DNA of 64,000 bases, taken from Bryobacterales bacterium (GTDB taxonomy: Bacteria > Acidobacteriota > Terriglobia > Bryobacterales > Bryobacteraceae). The notes beneath the pieces were generated by a model, which was not told where the DNA came from, did no database searches, and worked only from the letters and a program-made list of their open reading frames with translations. The translations under genes and the position numbers were made by a program. This document shows positions 27,565-36,804 of the stretch, in pieces (position 1 is the first letter of the stretch; each line of letters begins with the position of its first letter). The DNA lies in the NCBI GenBank assembly GCA_016721425.1, contig JADKID010000005.1:620001-684000 (forward strand). The letters are read 5' to 3'.

Positions 27565-30500
27565 AAGATGAACTTCAGCGCGAACTGGATCAGGCGCGGG
27601 TCGAAGGTAGATCCGATGCGGCCGAAGCTGCCGCTGCGCCGGTCCACGTTTGGCGCGCCGAAGTTGGTTTTGTTGAACAGGTTGAAGAACTCGGCCCGGA
27701 AGTTCACCCTGGCAGCCTCGTTGATGACCCGAACCGGGAAATTCTTCTGAACCGCGAGATCGGTCTGAAAGATGGGCAGACCATAAACCACATTTCGGCC
27801 GAGGTTGCCGAACGGCGAGGTGGCGGTGCCGATTGCCACGGCATCCGGATTCAGGTACTGCTGGCTGAGTTGGCGACGCGTGTCGCTTTCGGGAATAGTC
27901 AGGCTGCCGCCAATGTAGTTGGGCCGCAGGGCGACGTTGCCCAGGAAATCGGCCTGCCCGTCGGAGAGGAAGGCACCCGTATCGCCGTAGCGGATGTTCA
28001 GCGGCTGGCCGCCCTGCATCGAGACAGTGGCTGAGGTTTCCCAGCCGCCTACGAAGGCGTCGGCGAAGGAGTTCATCCCTTGGCCGTAGCGCCTGCCTTT
28101 GCCAAATGGCGCACTCCACACGATGGATGAGATGTTGTTGTAGCGCTGATCAAAACTCGAGGCGCCCTTGTCGTTCTTCGGGTTGTTGATGTCCTGCGGA
28201 TTGGGCGATCCGCCGTTGGTTGTCTCCAGAACCTGGCCGACGTTGTCGATGGCCTTGGAGTAGGTGAAGGCGTTCAGGAAGAGCAGGTCTTTGCCGCGGT
28301 GTTCGAACTTCACCTGGAGGCCGTGATAGTTGGAGAATCCGGTGGGCACCACGCCGGTGATGTTGCCAAAGCCCTGGTAGGGGCGGCGGGCGTTCAGCGT
28401 GCCCAGCGGCGTGAGCCCCTGCGCCACCTCCGCGGCCGTAATGGGCCGCGCCTGGTTGAAGTCGCCCAGCAACGGCAGCAGGCTGCCCTTGTTGCCGACA
28501 TAGGCGACATCGAGCAGGGTATTGCCGGCCAGACTGTACTGGGTGGTCATGTGCCAGTTCTGGATGTAGCCCCACGGCATATCGCGCTGCATGTACAGGA
28601 TCACGTTGCTGGGCAAGCCCGTGGGATAGCCGTCCTGGGTGCGGCGGAAGCAGCCAGCGTAGTTGTTGCCCGTGCACAGATTGGTGAGCAGATTGGCGCC
28701 TTGCTGCTGCGAGAAACGGGTAACAAAGGGCGCGTTAGTGCCCATCACCTCAGCAGAAGCCATGCGGTTCCAGTAGTTGTAGCCCAGGCCGTAGCCGCCG
28801 CGGAATACCATCTTCTTGGAAGCCTGGAAGGCTGCGCCAATGCGCGGGGCGAAGTTGTTGGTGTCCAAGTCTCGCAATGCCCGGTCGCTCCAACTGCCGC
28901 CCTTGGCCAGGACCAGTTGCTTGCTGGCGGGGTCGAAATTGGCCTGCCGGTCGTCCGCCGTGTACATGGGGCTGGTGATTTCATAGCGCACTCCCATGTT
29001 CAGGGTCAGCTTGCTGTTCACCTTCCAATCGTCCTGGATGTAACCCCAGTGGGCCTGCTGGCGGGTGCGGGCTTCAATCTGAGTGGCGATCTGGTAGCTG
29101 GAGCGCGCGCCCGCAAAGAAATCGCCCAGAGGGGAACCGCTGAATCCGCCGCCGTAGGCGTCAATTCCGTACAGCGGATTGGTGTCGTCCACTATGATGC
29201 CCAGCCAGAGAAACTCATAGCCGAACTTCAGCGAATGCGAACCCAGCAGCTTGGTCATGTTCAAGCGGCTATTGATCGTCGTGGGAAACTGCGCCTGCGG
29301 GTTGGTGGACTGGCGTCCGATGCGGGCGAATCCGGTAATATCCTGCGGCGTGACTCCGCCTTGAATCCGGGAGCCCTCGGGCAGGCCCGTAATGCCGAAC
29401 AACTCACGCATCGAGGGACCGCCAATCGACGCCGGCAGCCGGTCCATACCGAGGCGGGTGACGGAGAAACGATACTCGATGACGGAGGTTGGCGACTTCG
29501 ACCACGTGGCGCCCAAGATACCCTGCTGGTTGTACACATCCAGGAAGCCGATTGAATTACCGCCGGAGAAGCCGGTGAGCAGACCCGGTTGCTCGATATT
29601 CTGGCGGCGCTGCGAATAGCGGAAGAAGGTTTGCAGGCGGTCGTTGAGGACGTGATCCACCTTGATGGCGCCCTTGTCTTCGTTCAGCCGGTTGACCACC
29701 GGGCCGGCATAGATGTTGGCGGCGCCGGGCAGGTTGGGCGCCGGCAGCTCGCTGAGCACGCGGCGCGCAAAGGCTGTCATTGGGACCCGCTCGCCGGCGG
29801 CGTAAATGCGGCCCGCCGTGGTGATGGCGCCCGTGGAATCCACGTACGCATAGGGGATCTTGGTGGCGGTAGTCAGGATGCCATCCCGCTGGGCCACATT
29901 CGGAATGGTCGCCTGACCGAAGGGCGATTGGATCCAACGGCTGCCCTCATAATCGGCGAAATAAAACGTGCGGTTCTTCACCAGCGGTCCGCCAAAGACA
30001 AAGCCGAACTGGTTGCGGTTCACCTGCGGCTTGGGGAACTCCCGGCCCACCGCGTCGCGCGGCCGGAAAAAGCCGTATGCGTTCAGCTTGGTGTTCTGCA
30101 GATAGTTCCAAACGCTGCCGTGAATCTCGTTGCCGCCCGAGCGCGAGCTGACGTTCATTACCGCCCCGCCCGTGCGGCCATACTCGGCCGAGTAGGCGTT
30201 GATCGACATGCGGAACTCAGCCACCGAATCCGGCGACGGCTGCGTGGCCTGATTCGAGAATCCCTGGTTCGTCGTCCCGTAGAAATTGTTGTCCACGCCG
30301 TCCAGCAGGAAGTTGTTGAAGACGCTGCGCAGGCCGTTGACGTTGTAGGAGCCTTCGCGCCGGAATGCAATGTCGCCCTGGTTGCCGGACTGCGACTGGC
30401 GCACGCCGGGAACGAGCAACGCCAGGTTCGAGTAGGAACGGCCAAGGATCGGCAGATTGACGATCTGCTTCTGAGAGATGACCTGCCCCTTGGAGGAGCT

Positions 30501-30872
30501 GTCAGATTCCAGTAGCGGTGCGGTTTCCACCACGTTGACGGTCTCTGAGACCGAGCCGATCTGAAGCGTAATGTCCACGCGCTGCCGGGCGTTGACGGTG
30601 AGAGTCACGTTCTCGACGATTCCGGTGGAAAAGCCCGGCATTTCCGCCGAAACCTTGTACACGCCGATCCTCGCCGTAGGGAAGATGAACTCGCCGCCGG
30701 AATCGGACGTCGTTTTGGCGGTAATGCCGGTATCCACGTTTTGAAGCGTGACCACTGCGTTGGCAATCACGCCGCCTTTCGCGTCGCGGACTGTGCCCAG
30801 CAGCGACGCGGCGTCAAACTGCGCCATCGCTGGCAGGGCCAAAATCAAGCAGATCAGGACTCTGAGAGTCAT
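27561..30872 (-). CDS. TonB-dependent receptor with N-terminal carboxypeptidase-regulatory-like domain
   Basis: A 1103-residue outer-membrane protein from the ATG at 30872 (signal peptide MTLRVLICLILALPAMAQ, AGGAG 10 bp upstream). Residues about 20-110 form a CarboxypepD_reg-like beta sandwich (GTVRDAKGGVIANAVVTLQNVDTG), followed by a plug domain (GVDNNFYGTTNQG) and a large beta-barrel ending in aromatic FALKFIF, as expected for BamA-mediated insertion. This Oar-like architecture is expanded in Acidobacteriota. The ligand is unknown; oligosaccharide uptake is a guess from the surroundings. It is a single gene, convergent with csrA. Confidence 0.9.
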   Translation of the reverse strand: MTLRVLICLILALPAMAQFDAASLLGTVRDAKGGVIANAVVTLQNVDTGITAKTTSDSGGEFIFPTARIGVYKVSAEMPGFSTGIVENVTLTVNARQRVDITLQIGSVSETVNVVETAPLLESDSSSKGQVISQKQIVNLPILGRSYSNLALLVPGVRQSQSGNQGDIAFRREGSYNVNGLRSVFNNFLLDGVDNNFYGTTNQGFSNQATQPSPDSVAEFRMSINAYSAEYGRTGGAVMNVSSRSGGNEIHGSVWNYLQNTKLNAYGFFRPRDAVGREFPKPQVNRNQFGFVFGGPLVKNRTFYFADYEGSRWIQSPFGQATIPNVAQRDGILTTATKIPYAYVDSTGAITTAGRIYAAGERVPMTAFARRVLSELPAPNLPGAANIYAGPVVNRLNEDKGAIKVDHVLNDRLQTFFRYSQRRQNIEQPGLLTGFSGGNSIGFLDVYNQQGILGATWSKSPTSVIEYRFSVTRLGMDRLPASIGGPSMRELFGITGLPEGSRIQGGVTPQDITGFARIGRQSTNPQAQFPTTINSRLNMTKLLGSHSLKFGYEFLWLGIIVDDTNPLYGIDAYGGGFSGSPLGDFFAGARSSYQIATQIEARTRQQAHWGYIQDDWKVNSKLTLNMGVRYEITSPMYTADDRQANFDPASKQLVLAKGGSWSDRALRDLDTNNFAPRIGAAFQASKKMVFRGGYGLGYNYWNRMASAEVMGTNAPFVTRFSQQQGANLLTNLCTGNNYAGCFRRTQDGYPTGLPSNVILYMQRDMPWGYIQNWHMTTQYSLAGNTLLDVAYVGNKGSLLPLLGDFNQARPITAAEVAQGLTPLGTLNARRPYQGFGNITGVVPTGFSNYHGLQVKFEHRGKDLLFLNAFTYSKAIDNVGQVLETTNGGSPNPQDINNPKNDKGASSFDQRYNNISSIVWSAPFGKGRRYGQGMNSFADAFVGGWETSATVSMQGGQPLNIRYGDTGAFLSDGQADFLGNVALRPNYIGGSLTIPESDTRRQLSQQYLNPDAVAIGTATSPFGNLGRNVVYGLPIFQTDLAVQKNFPVRVINEAARVNFRAEFFNLFNKTNFGAPNVDRRSGSFGRIGSTFDPRLIQFALKFIF

Positions 30873-30984
30873 TGAGGGGAGGCTCCTGAAGTAAAGAATT
30901 CCCCTCACGATAGCAGCGGCACATGACAACCCATTTACAGTTGTGCCGATGTTTGATGGCAGTTCTAGAAAGGGCGCACTACGG

Positions 30985-31332
30985 TCAGGCGGTCACCACG
31001 GGACCGTGATCGTCACAGTGGCCATCGTGCGGATGATGCAGGTGGCCCGCCACCAGGTAATCCACATGATCGCCGTGCGGCACGGCTTCGTGGCCACACT
31101 CCGGACCGTGCACATGACCCTGCTCATGAGCGCCGCAGGAGTGCTCCGGCGTACACGCCACCGGGTTGCCCGCGTTCACCGGAAGCGAGTGCTCATCCAC
31201 GTGGTCGCCGTGCGGCGCGTGCAGATGCCCGTCGTGCAGATAATCCACGTGATCGTTGTGCACGATGGCGGTATGGCCGCAGTCTTCACCGTGCACGTGG
31301 GAGTGAAAATCGTGGATCTTGTGGTGGCTCAT
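30985..31332 (-). CDS. small histidine-rich, probably metal-binding protein
   Basis: A 115-residue protein with 28 His and 5 Cys. Two internal repeats share the plan CGH-x(3)-H-x-DHVDYL-x(2)-GHLH-x-PH-(D)GD/GH, at about residues 18-47 and 78-108. There is no signal peptide, so it is probably cytoplasmic. His-rich proteins of this kind bind Zn, Ni, Co or Cu; which metal is unknown. It lies 45 bp downstream of the ADOP permease gene on the same strand, with an AAGG ribosome site. I do not recognise a named family. Confidence 0.75.
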   Translation of the reverse strand: MSHHKIHDFHSHVHGEDCGHTAIVHNDHVDYLHDGHLHAPHGDHVDEHSLPVNAGNPVACTPEHSCGAHEQGHVHGPECGHEAVPHGDHVDYLVAGHLHHPHDGHCDDHGPVVTA

Positions 31333-31377
31333 GCTGCTACCTTCATACTGGAGCGCGCCGCGCGGGCAGTCAAGCCC

Positions 31378-33930
31378 CTACTCGTGGCGCAGCGCGGCCA
31401 GCGGATCCAGGCGCGCCGCCCGCCGCGCCGGCAGATAGCAGGCCAGTGCGGCAGCAGCCGCCGCCACCGCTGCGGCGGCAATGTAGATGACGGGATCGGT
31501 AGGCCGCACCCCATAGAGCAGAGCCGTCATCGATCCGCTCAGCGCCAGTGCCCCGGCTAGGCCGAGCACCAGCCCCACGGCTACCAGACGGGCGCCGCGC
31601 GCCAGCACCACAGCCAGCACGTCCGGCGGCCGCGCGCCCAGGGCAACGCGGATCCCGATCTCCTGCCGCCGCCGGACCACATCCCCGGCCAGCAGGCCGT
31701 AGATGCCGAGGCTCGCCAGCAGCAACGCGATTAGCGCGAAACCGCCAATCAGCCCGGCGCGTGTCCTCTCGCTCGCAATCGTGCGGCCCAGGCCGATCTC
31801 CATCGTTTGTATGGGGCCGGGAATGAACTCCGGATCCAGGGCCCGGATCTGCTCCCGCACAGCGCCGGCCAGCGCCGCCGGATCCCCCTCCGCCCGCAGG
31901 ACGAAGCCCGCCATGGGCCAATACACCGTCCGCATATCCGCAAAGACCTCGGGCATCGGTGCGCGCCCGGGTTCCTGGCGCAGGTCGCCGACCACGCCGG
32001 TCACCTCCAGCCACTGCCTGTCGTCGAATCCAACCAATTTTCCCAGCGGGTCCTCGTGAGGGAAATACCGTTTGGCGAAAGTCTCGTTGACCAGAGCCTC
32101 GCGCTCCGCCTTCGGCCAGCGTCCGGCCAACAGCGGCACGTTGAGCGCCTGGAAATAGTCACCAGCGTACCCACGATGCCCCACCGGCGCCTTCTCCAGC
32201 TCCGCCGGCAGCGCACGCCCGCGCACCTTCACCGGCCCGGTCTGCGATCCGCCGGCCAGGGGCAGCCGGTCTGCCAATCCGGCCAGGCGCACGCCGGGAA
32301 TGGCCCGGAAGCGTTCCAGGGCCGCTCCTTGAAACCGATCGAGCACCGGTTTATCCGTGTTCCAGGGTTGGTCCAGCCGCACGGTGAGAATCTGCGTCGA
32401 CTGGAAGCCCAGCGGCTGCCGCCGTAGATTGAAGAAGGTGGCCGCCATGAGCGCCGCACCTACCACCAGCGTGACGGAAAGGCTCACCTGCACCACCACG
32501 AGCGACGCGCGGAATCCTCCGCCTTTCTGCTTCATGACGCCGTTCAGGCTCACCTGCGCGGCCCGCCAGGCGGGAGCCACGCCAAAGAGCACGGCGCAAA
32601 GTAGAGTCAACAGCATGGCAAAGCCCACCACGCGCCCGTCCAGAGTTGTCTGGGCCAGGCGGGGCAACTCCTCCGGCAGGATCGTCTTCAGCAGATCGAT
32701 GCCCGACGAGGCCACCAGCAGCCCCAGCGCGCCCCCCGACGCGGCCAGCACCACGCTCTCCGTCAGATAGAGCCGAATCAAACCGGCCCGCCCTGCGCCC
32801 AGCGCCGCCCGAATGGCCGATTCTCTCGCCCGCTCCCCGGCACGCGCCAGCAATAGGTTCGCCAGGTTGACGCACGCCAGCACCAGCACAATGGAGGCCG
32901 CCGCCAGCAGTACCAGCAAGGGCGCGCGGGCCTCGCCGGCCACCTCGTCCAACACCGGCCCAGCCTGCGCTGTCAGCTCCGCATCGCTCTCCGGATACTG
33001 GCTGCGCAGCCGGCCGGCTACGGTATCGATCTGCGCTTGCGCCTGCGCCATCGGGACGCCCGGGCGCAGGCGCGCCACCACGCCCAGGAAACCGGCCTTG
33101 CGGCTGGCCCGCTGCACCTCCAGTGGGCCCGGCGACCAGAGATCCACGTCCTCCGGATAGGTGAGGCTGGCGGGCAGGACGCCGATCACCGTAAACTGCG
33201 CCCCACTCAACTTCAAAGTGCGGCCCAGGATCCCAGCGTCCGCGCCGAATACACGCCGCCAGGCGGCGTGCGAGAGCAGGGCCACCGGTTGCCCCTCGCC
33301 GCGCTCTTCCTCCGCCGTGAAGGTCCGCCCGAGAGCCGGAGCCACGGCCAACGTCTCCGTCACACCGCCAAACGTGCGCAGCATCGATAACCGCCGCGGC
33401 TCGCCGCCGCCGGCGTACACCACGTTTTCTCCGTACCAGGCCGCGGCGCTCTGGAAGGCATCTACCTGCGTCCGCCAGTCGTTCAGCCGCGCCGGATTAC
33501 CCCCCGTGGGTCTGCGCGATTTGAACTCCCGCACGGACACCAGGCGCTCCGGATCCGGTACCGGTAGCGGCTTCAGCAAAACCGCGTCCACCACGCTGAA
33601 GATGGCGCTGTTGGCGCCGATGCCCAGCGCCAAAGACGCCAGCGCCGTAACCAGGAAGCCAGGCCGCCGGCGCAGCCCGCGCACCGCGTGGCGCACGTCC
33701 CGCCACAATCCATCCAGCCACGCCACCACGTTGGCATCGCGCGTCCGTTCCTGCTGCAGAGTGGCATTGCCGAATTTCAAGTGCGCCTCCCGGCGGGCTT
33801 CCTGCTCGGAGAGTCCCTGGCTCATGCGGTCCCGCACCGCCATTTCAATGTGGAACGATAGCTCGTCGTTCAGGTCGTGGTTCAGCCGCTCGTTGCGGAA
33901 GCTGTTGAGCAGACGGCGCATCCAGTTCAT
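31378..33930 (-). CDS. ADOP-type ABC transporter permease (FtsX/MacB family), PadR-linked
   Basis: An 850-residue permease from the ATG at 33930 with GGAGGG upstream. An N-terminal cytoplasmic helical region (about 1-75, FRNERLNHDLNDELSFHIE and EARREAHLKFG) precedes the first membrane segment (ALASLALGIGANSAIFSVV). A large periplasmic MacB-like domain and two FtsX membrane units follow; the second ends RRAARLDPLAALRHE. These acidobacterial duplicated orphan permeases usually lack a neighbouring ATPase gene, as here. The substrate is unknown; peptide or drug efflux is suggested by MacB homology. It follows the padR gene by 20 bp, forming a two-gene unit. Confidence 0.9.
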   Translation of the reverse strand: MNWMRRLLNSFRNERLNHDLNDELSFHIEMAVRDRMSQGLSEQEARREAHLKFGNATLQQERTRDANVVAWLDGLWRDVRHAVRGLRRRPGFLVTALASLALGIGANSAIFSVVDAVLLKPLPVPDPERLVSVREFKSRRPTGGNPARLNDWRTQVDAFQSAAAWYGENVVYAGGGEPRRLSMLRTFGGVTETLAVAPALGRTFTAEEERGEGQPVALLSHAAWRRVFGADAGILGRTLKLSGAQFTVIGVLPASLTYPEDVDLWSPGPLEVQRASRKAGFLGVVARLRPGVPMAQAQAQIDTVAGRLRSQYPESDAELTAQAGPVLDEVAGEARAPLLVLLAAASIVLVLACVNLANLLLARAGERARESAIRAALGAGRAGLIRLYLTESVVLAASGGALGLLVASSGIDLLKTILPEELPRLAQTTLDGRVVGFAMLLTLLCAVLFGVAPAWRAAQVSLNGVMKQKGGGFRASLVVVQVSLSVTLVVGAALMAATFFNLRRQPLGFQSTQILTVRLDQPWNTDKPVLDRFQGAALERFRAIPGVRLAGLADRLPLAGGSQTGPVKVRGRALPAELEKAPVGHRGYAGDYFQALNVPLLAGRWPKAEREALVNETFAKRYFPHEDPLGKLVGFDDRQWLEVTGVVGDLRQEPGRAPMPEVFADMRTVYWPMAGFVLRAEGDPAALAGAVREQIRALDPEFIPGPIQTMEIGLGRTIASERTRAGLIGGFALIALLLASLGIYGLLAGDVVRRRQEIGIRVALGARPPDVLAVVLARGARLVAVGLVLGLAGALALSGSMTALLYGVRPTDPVIYIAAAAVAAAAAALACYLPARRAARLDPLAALRHE

Positions 33931-33950
33931 ATCGAATTGCCCTCCCCGCC

Positions 33951-34283
33951 TCAGGCGAACCGCAGCACCTGGCCCACCGCCGCAGTCAGCCGCCCCCAAC
34001 TAGCCTCTTCGGCGGAGAGCGCCTTGCGGCCCGCGGTAGTCAGTTGGTAGTAGCGCGCCCGGCGGCCCAACTCCGTCACCGCCCACTCCGCTGCAATCCA
34101 CCCGTCCTGCTCCATGCGGTGCAGCGCCGGATAGAGAGACCCCTCTTCCACCCGCAGCGTGTCCGCCGAGACCTGCTGGATATGTGCGCTGATTCCGTAT
34201 CCGTGCAGCGGGCCGCGCGAGGCCAGCGTTTTCAAAACCAGCAATGTGAGGGTCCCTTGCAGGACGTCTTTGTGGCGGTTCAT
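33951..34283 (-). CDS. PadR-family transcriptional regulator
   Basis: Started at the ATG at 34283 (110 residues, MNRHKDVLQGTLTLLVLKTLA); the frame extends to 34385 but this is the family start. The winged helix-turn-helix is evident in GPLHGYGISAHIQQVS and VEEGSLYPALHRMEQDGWI, and the wing in RARYYQLTTAGRKAL. Such PadR genes sit directly before ADOP permeases and are presumed repressors of the pair. The gene diverges from glgA with a 67-bp gap. Confidence 0.92.
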   Translation of the reverse strand: MNRHKDVLQGTLTLLVLKTLASRGPLHGYGISAHIQQVSADTLRVEEGSLYPALHRMEQDGWIAAEWAVTELGRRARYYQLTTAGRKALSAEEASWGRLTAAVGQVLRFA

Positions 34284-34350
34284 GCTCTCACCTAGATAGC
34301 TGGGTATGCGGCGGCGATGCAAAATATTCGGGCGTGGCATTCTATAGTCC

Positions 34351-35772
34351 ATGAGCCGTGTGCTGATGGTGAGCTCGGAAGCCACTCCGTTTGCGAAAAC
34401 GGGCGGATTGGCCGACGTGGTGGGCGCTCTGCCTGCCGCCTTGCAGAAGCTGGGTGACGAAGTGGCCGTGGTGATGCCGCGCTACCAGCAGATCCACTGG
34501 GATTCCACCGAATCCGCCTACGACAACATGGTGGTGTTCGCCGGCGCCACACCTTACCGCGTGGACATCCGCACCCGCGTGCACAACGGCGTGCGTTTCT
34601 ACTTTGTCGAAGCGCCCTACATGTTCGACCGCCCGGGCCTTTACAACACTGCGGCCGGCGACTACTGGGACAACCACCGGCGTTTTGCCGTTCTATCGCT
34701 GGCATCGCTGGGCGTGGCCCAGATGCTGTTTCCCTGCGACATTCTCCACTGCCATGACTGGCAGGCTGCGCTGGCGCCGGTTTACCGCGCGGACCAGCAA
34801 CATGCCAACCCCCACTTCTTCGACGTCAAGACGCTGATGACCATCCACAACCTGGGCTACCAGGGGCGCTACGGCAAGTCGTCTTTCTGGGAACTGGGCC
34901 TGAACGGCGGCTGGTTTTCGCCGGACAAGATGGAATACCACGGGGACGTCAATCTGCTGAAGGGCGGCATCACGACGGCCGACTGGGTTTCCACCGTCAG
35001 CCCCACCTATGCGAAGGAGATCCAGACGGCGGAGGAGGGCTTTGGGCTGGACGGCGTGCTGCGCAACCGCGCCGGGCAGTTGAGCGGAATCCTCAACGGC
35101 GTGGACTACAGCGAGTGGAGCCCCGACGTGGATCCCTACATCGCCGCGCCCTATACCGCCGCCGACCTGAGCGGCAAGCGGGCCTGCAAGAAGGCGTTGC
35201 TGGAAGAGTTCGGCCTGCCCGCCGGCAATCTGGAGAGGCCGCTTTTCGGCATCGTGTCCCGTTTCGCCGATCAGAAGGGTTTCGATCTCATCGCCGGCAT
35301 GGCCAGCCTCTTTGCCGAACAGGACGTGCAACTGGTGGTGCTGGGCAGCGGCGACTGGCGCTACGAGAAGATCTTCCAGGACTGGCACCGCTGGCTGCCG
35401 CACAAGGTGGGCGTGCATATCGGCTACAACAACGGGCTGGCCCACCGCATCGAGGCCGGCGCCGATATGTTCCTGATGCCAAGCCAGTATGAGCCGTGCG
35501 GGTTGAACCAGATCTACAGCCTGCGCTACGGCACCGTGCCCGTGGTTCGCGCCACCGGCGGCCTGGATGATACCATTCAGGAGGACACCGGGTTCAAGTT
35601 CAACTCTTACTCGGTGGGCGCCTTTTATGATGTCCTGCGGACCGCTTTGGGCGCGTTTCAAAACAGGGAATCCTGGACGGAGCGCATGAGGCGGGGCATG
35701 GCAAAGGACTTTTCCTGGGATGCGTCCGCCCGTGAGTATTCCGCCTTGTACGACCGCTTGAGACGAGGTTGA
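34351..35772 (+). CDS. glgA: glycogen synthase (ADP-glucose starch synthase)
   Basis: A 473-residue GT5 enzyme. The N-terminal KTGGLADVVGALPAAL holds the ADP-glucose-binding Lys. The central region has HCHDWQAALAP and LMTIHNLGYQG. The C-terminal GT-B half has GIVSRFADQKGFDLI and MPSQYEPCGLNQIYSLRYGTVPVVRATGGL. It elongates alpha-1,4-glucan from ADP-glucose. No glgB/glgC genes are nearby. trxA follows 53 bp downstream and may be co-transcribed. No clear ribosome site precedes the ATG. Confidence 0.96.
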   Translation: MSRVLMVSSEATPFAKTGGLADVVGALPAALQKLGDEVAVVMPRYQQIHWDSTESAYDNMVVFAGATPYRVDIRTRVHNGVRFYFVEAPYMFDRPGLYNTAAGDYWDNHRRFAVLSLASLGVAQMLFPCDILHCHDWQAALAPVYRADQQHANPHFFDVKTLMTIHNLGYQGRYGKSSFWELGLNGGWFSPDKMEYHGDVNLLKGGITTADWVSTVSPTYAKEIQTAEEGFGLDGVLRNRAGQLSGILNGVDYSEWSPDVDPYIAAPYTAADLSGKRACKKALLEEFGLPAGNLERPLFGIVSRFADQKGFDLIAGMASLFAEQDVQLVVLGSGDWRYEKIFQDWHRWLPHKVGVHIGYNNGLAHRIEAGADMFLMPSQYEPCGLNQIYSLRYGTVPVVRATGGLDDTIQEDTGFKFNSYSVGAFYDVLRTALGAFQNRESWTERMRRGMAKDFSWDASAREYSALYDRLRRG

Positions 35773-35825
35773 ATCCAGGCTGGCTCCCGCCGCATCCAAA
35801 CGCCAAGAGAAGGATTTTTAGCAAC

Positions 35826-36158
35826 ATGGCTGGTAAGAACACACTGGAATTGACCGACGCCAACTTCGATCAGGACGTGATCAACAGCGATGTCCCCGTT
35901 CTGGTGGACTTCTGGGCGGAGTGGTGCGGCCCCTGCAAGATGATTGGCCCCATCGTGGAGGCTTTCGCCGATGAGAACGTCGGCAAGCTCAAGGTGGGCA
36001 AGGTGAATGTGGACTTCAACAACGGCACGGCCGCGCGTTTTCAGATTCGCGGAATCCCCACGCTGCTGCTCTTCAAGGGCGGCAAAGTGGTGGATCAGCG
36101 CGTTGGCGCGGTTGGTAAAGCTGAGCTCGTGAAGATGGTGGAACCGCACGTCGGTTGA
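35826..36158 (+). CDS. trxA: thioredoxin
   Basis: Started at the ATG at 35826 (110 residues) with AGAAGGA upstream; the frame is open back to 35769 but without thioredoxin-like sequence. The active site WCGPC (Cys34, Cys37) lies in VDFWAEWCGPCKMIGP and the cis-Pro loop is GIPTLLLF. It is a cytoplasmic disulfide reductant. Only 53 bp after glgA, and followed by a strong terminator hairpin. Confidence 0.96.
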   Translation: MAGKNTLELTDANFDQDVINSDVPVLVDFWAEWCGPCKMIGPIVEAFADENVGKLKVGKVNVDFNNGTAARFQIRGIPTLLLFKGGKVVDQRVGAVGKAELVKMVEPHVG

Positions 36159-36190
36159 GCCCCGGCAGCGATTCTCACTTCAGCGGATTA

Positions 36191-36223
36191 GGGGCGGTCC
36201 CAGCGTGGGCCGCCCCTTTCTTA
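36191..36223 (+). terminator. intrinsic terminator after trxA
   Basis: A GC-rich stem with left arm GGGGCGG-T-CCCA and right arm TGGG-CCGCCCC (one bulged T) around a 3-nt loop (36191-36216) is followed by TTTCTTATT. It ends the glgA-trxA unit 33 bp past the trxA stop, though it also stands just ahead of the DinB gene. Confidence 0.8.
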
Positions 36224-36241
36224 TTGCGGTGGAGGCAAATC

Positions 36242-36685
36242 ATGAGTGTGGCGGCGAAATTCAAGACGGCCATCGCGGCGGCGGAGAAGTCGCTATCCGC
36301 CATCACGGAAGAACTAGCCAGCCAACCGGCCCGAACGGGCGGTTGGTTGCGCAAGGAAGAGCTGGGCCATCTGCTGGATTCCGCCCAAAACAACCATCAA
36401 CGGATCGCTCTGGCAGCAATTAACTGCGAATACGCCGGACCGGAGTACGCGCAGAACGCCTGGGTGGATCTGCACGGCTATCGCACCATGGAGTGGGCGG
36501 AGATACTGGCGTTCTGGAAGATGCGCAACCAGATGCTCCACCGCGTCATCGCCAACATCCCGGAGGAGCGGCTTTCGTCGTGGGTGCGGATCGGCGATAG
36601 TCCAGCCATGACGCTCTCCGCATGGATCGACGACTACCTGCATCACATGGCGGATCACGTTACGCAGATGACGACCGCGCTTTAG
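36242..36685 (+). CDS. DinB-family protein
   Basis: A 147-residue four-helix-bundle protein from the ATG at 36242 (TGGAGG about 7 bp upstream). It shows the DinB/YfiT layout: HLLDSAQNNHQRI, a middle helix with EILAFWKMRNQML, and a C-terminal HHMADHVTQM. The His residues near 48, 57 and 136-140 could form the usual metal site. Members include metal-dependent thiol transferases; the function here is unknown. Its stop codon lies in a 35-bp segment duplicated in the next gene's 3' end. Confidence 0.78.
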   Translation: MSVAAKFKTAIAAAEKSLSAITEELASQPARTGGWLRKEELGHLLDSAQNNHQRIALAAINCEYAGPEYAQNAWVDLHGYRTMEWAEILAFWKMRNQMLHRVIANIPEERLSSWVRIGDSPAMTLSAWIDDYLHHMADHVTQMTTAL

Positions 36686-36804
36686 AAAACGAGCACCCGC
36701 TCCGCCTCGCGCCTAAGTCGGAACCGAGCCGCGCGCGTAAGCAAGCGGTGGTCGACAAGAATGGTGAAAGCGCTTTAGAAAACCAGCACCCGCTCCGCTT
36801 CGCG
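36677..36804. repeat. 35-bp direct repeat: duplicated 3' end of the DsrE gene
   Basis: Segment 36677-36711 and segment 36770-36804 are identical at 33 of 35 positions. The second is the 3' end of the DsrE gene on the minus strand (encoding REAERVLVF and stop). The first encodes the same peptide and stop on the minus strand but belongs to no intact gene; on the plus strand it supplies the last codons of the DinB gene. It looks like a remnant of a duplicated or recombined DsrE-type gene. Confidence 0.75.
36724..36749. repeat. third copy of the short interspersed repeat
   Basis: It matches copy B at 3966-3991 at 24 of 26 positions (core GAGCCGCGCGCGT...GCAAGCGGT), and similarity continues a few bases to GTCGAC. 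It sits between the two halves of the 35-bp direct repeat. On the minus strand it reads as LAYARGSV, the same phrase type as the copies near 3.9 kb. Confidence 0.7.
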
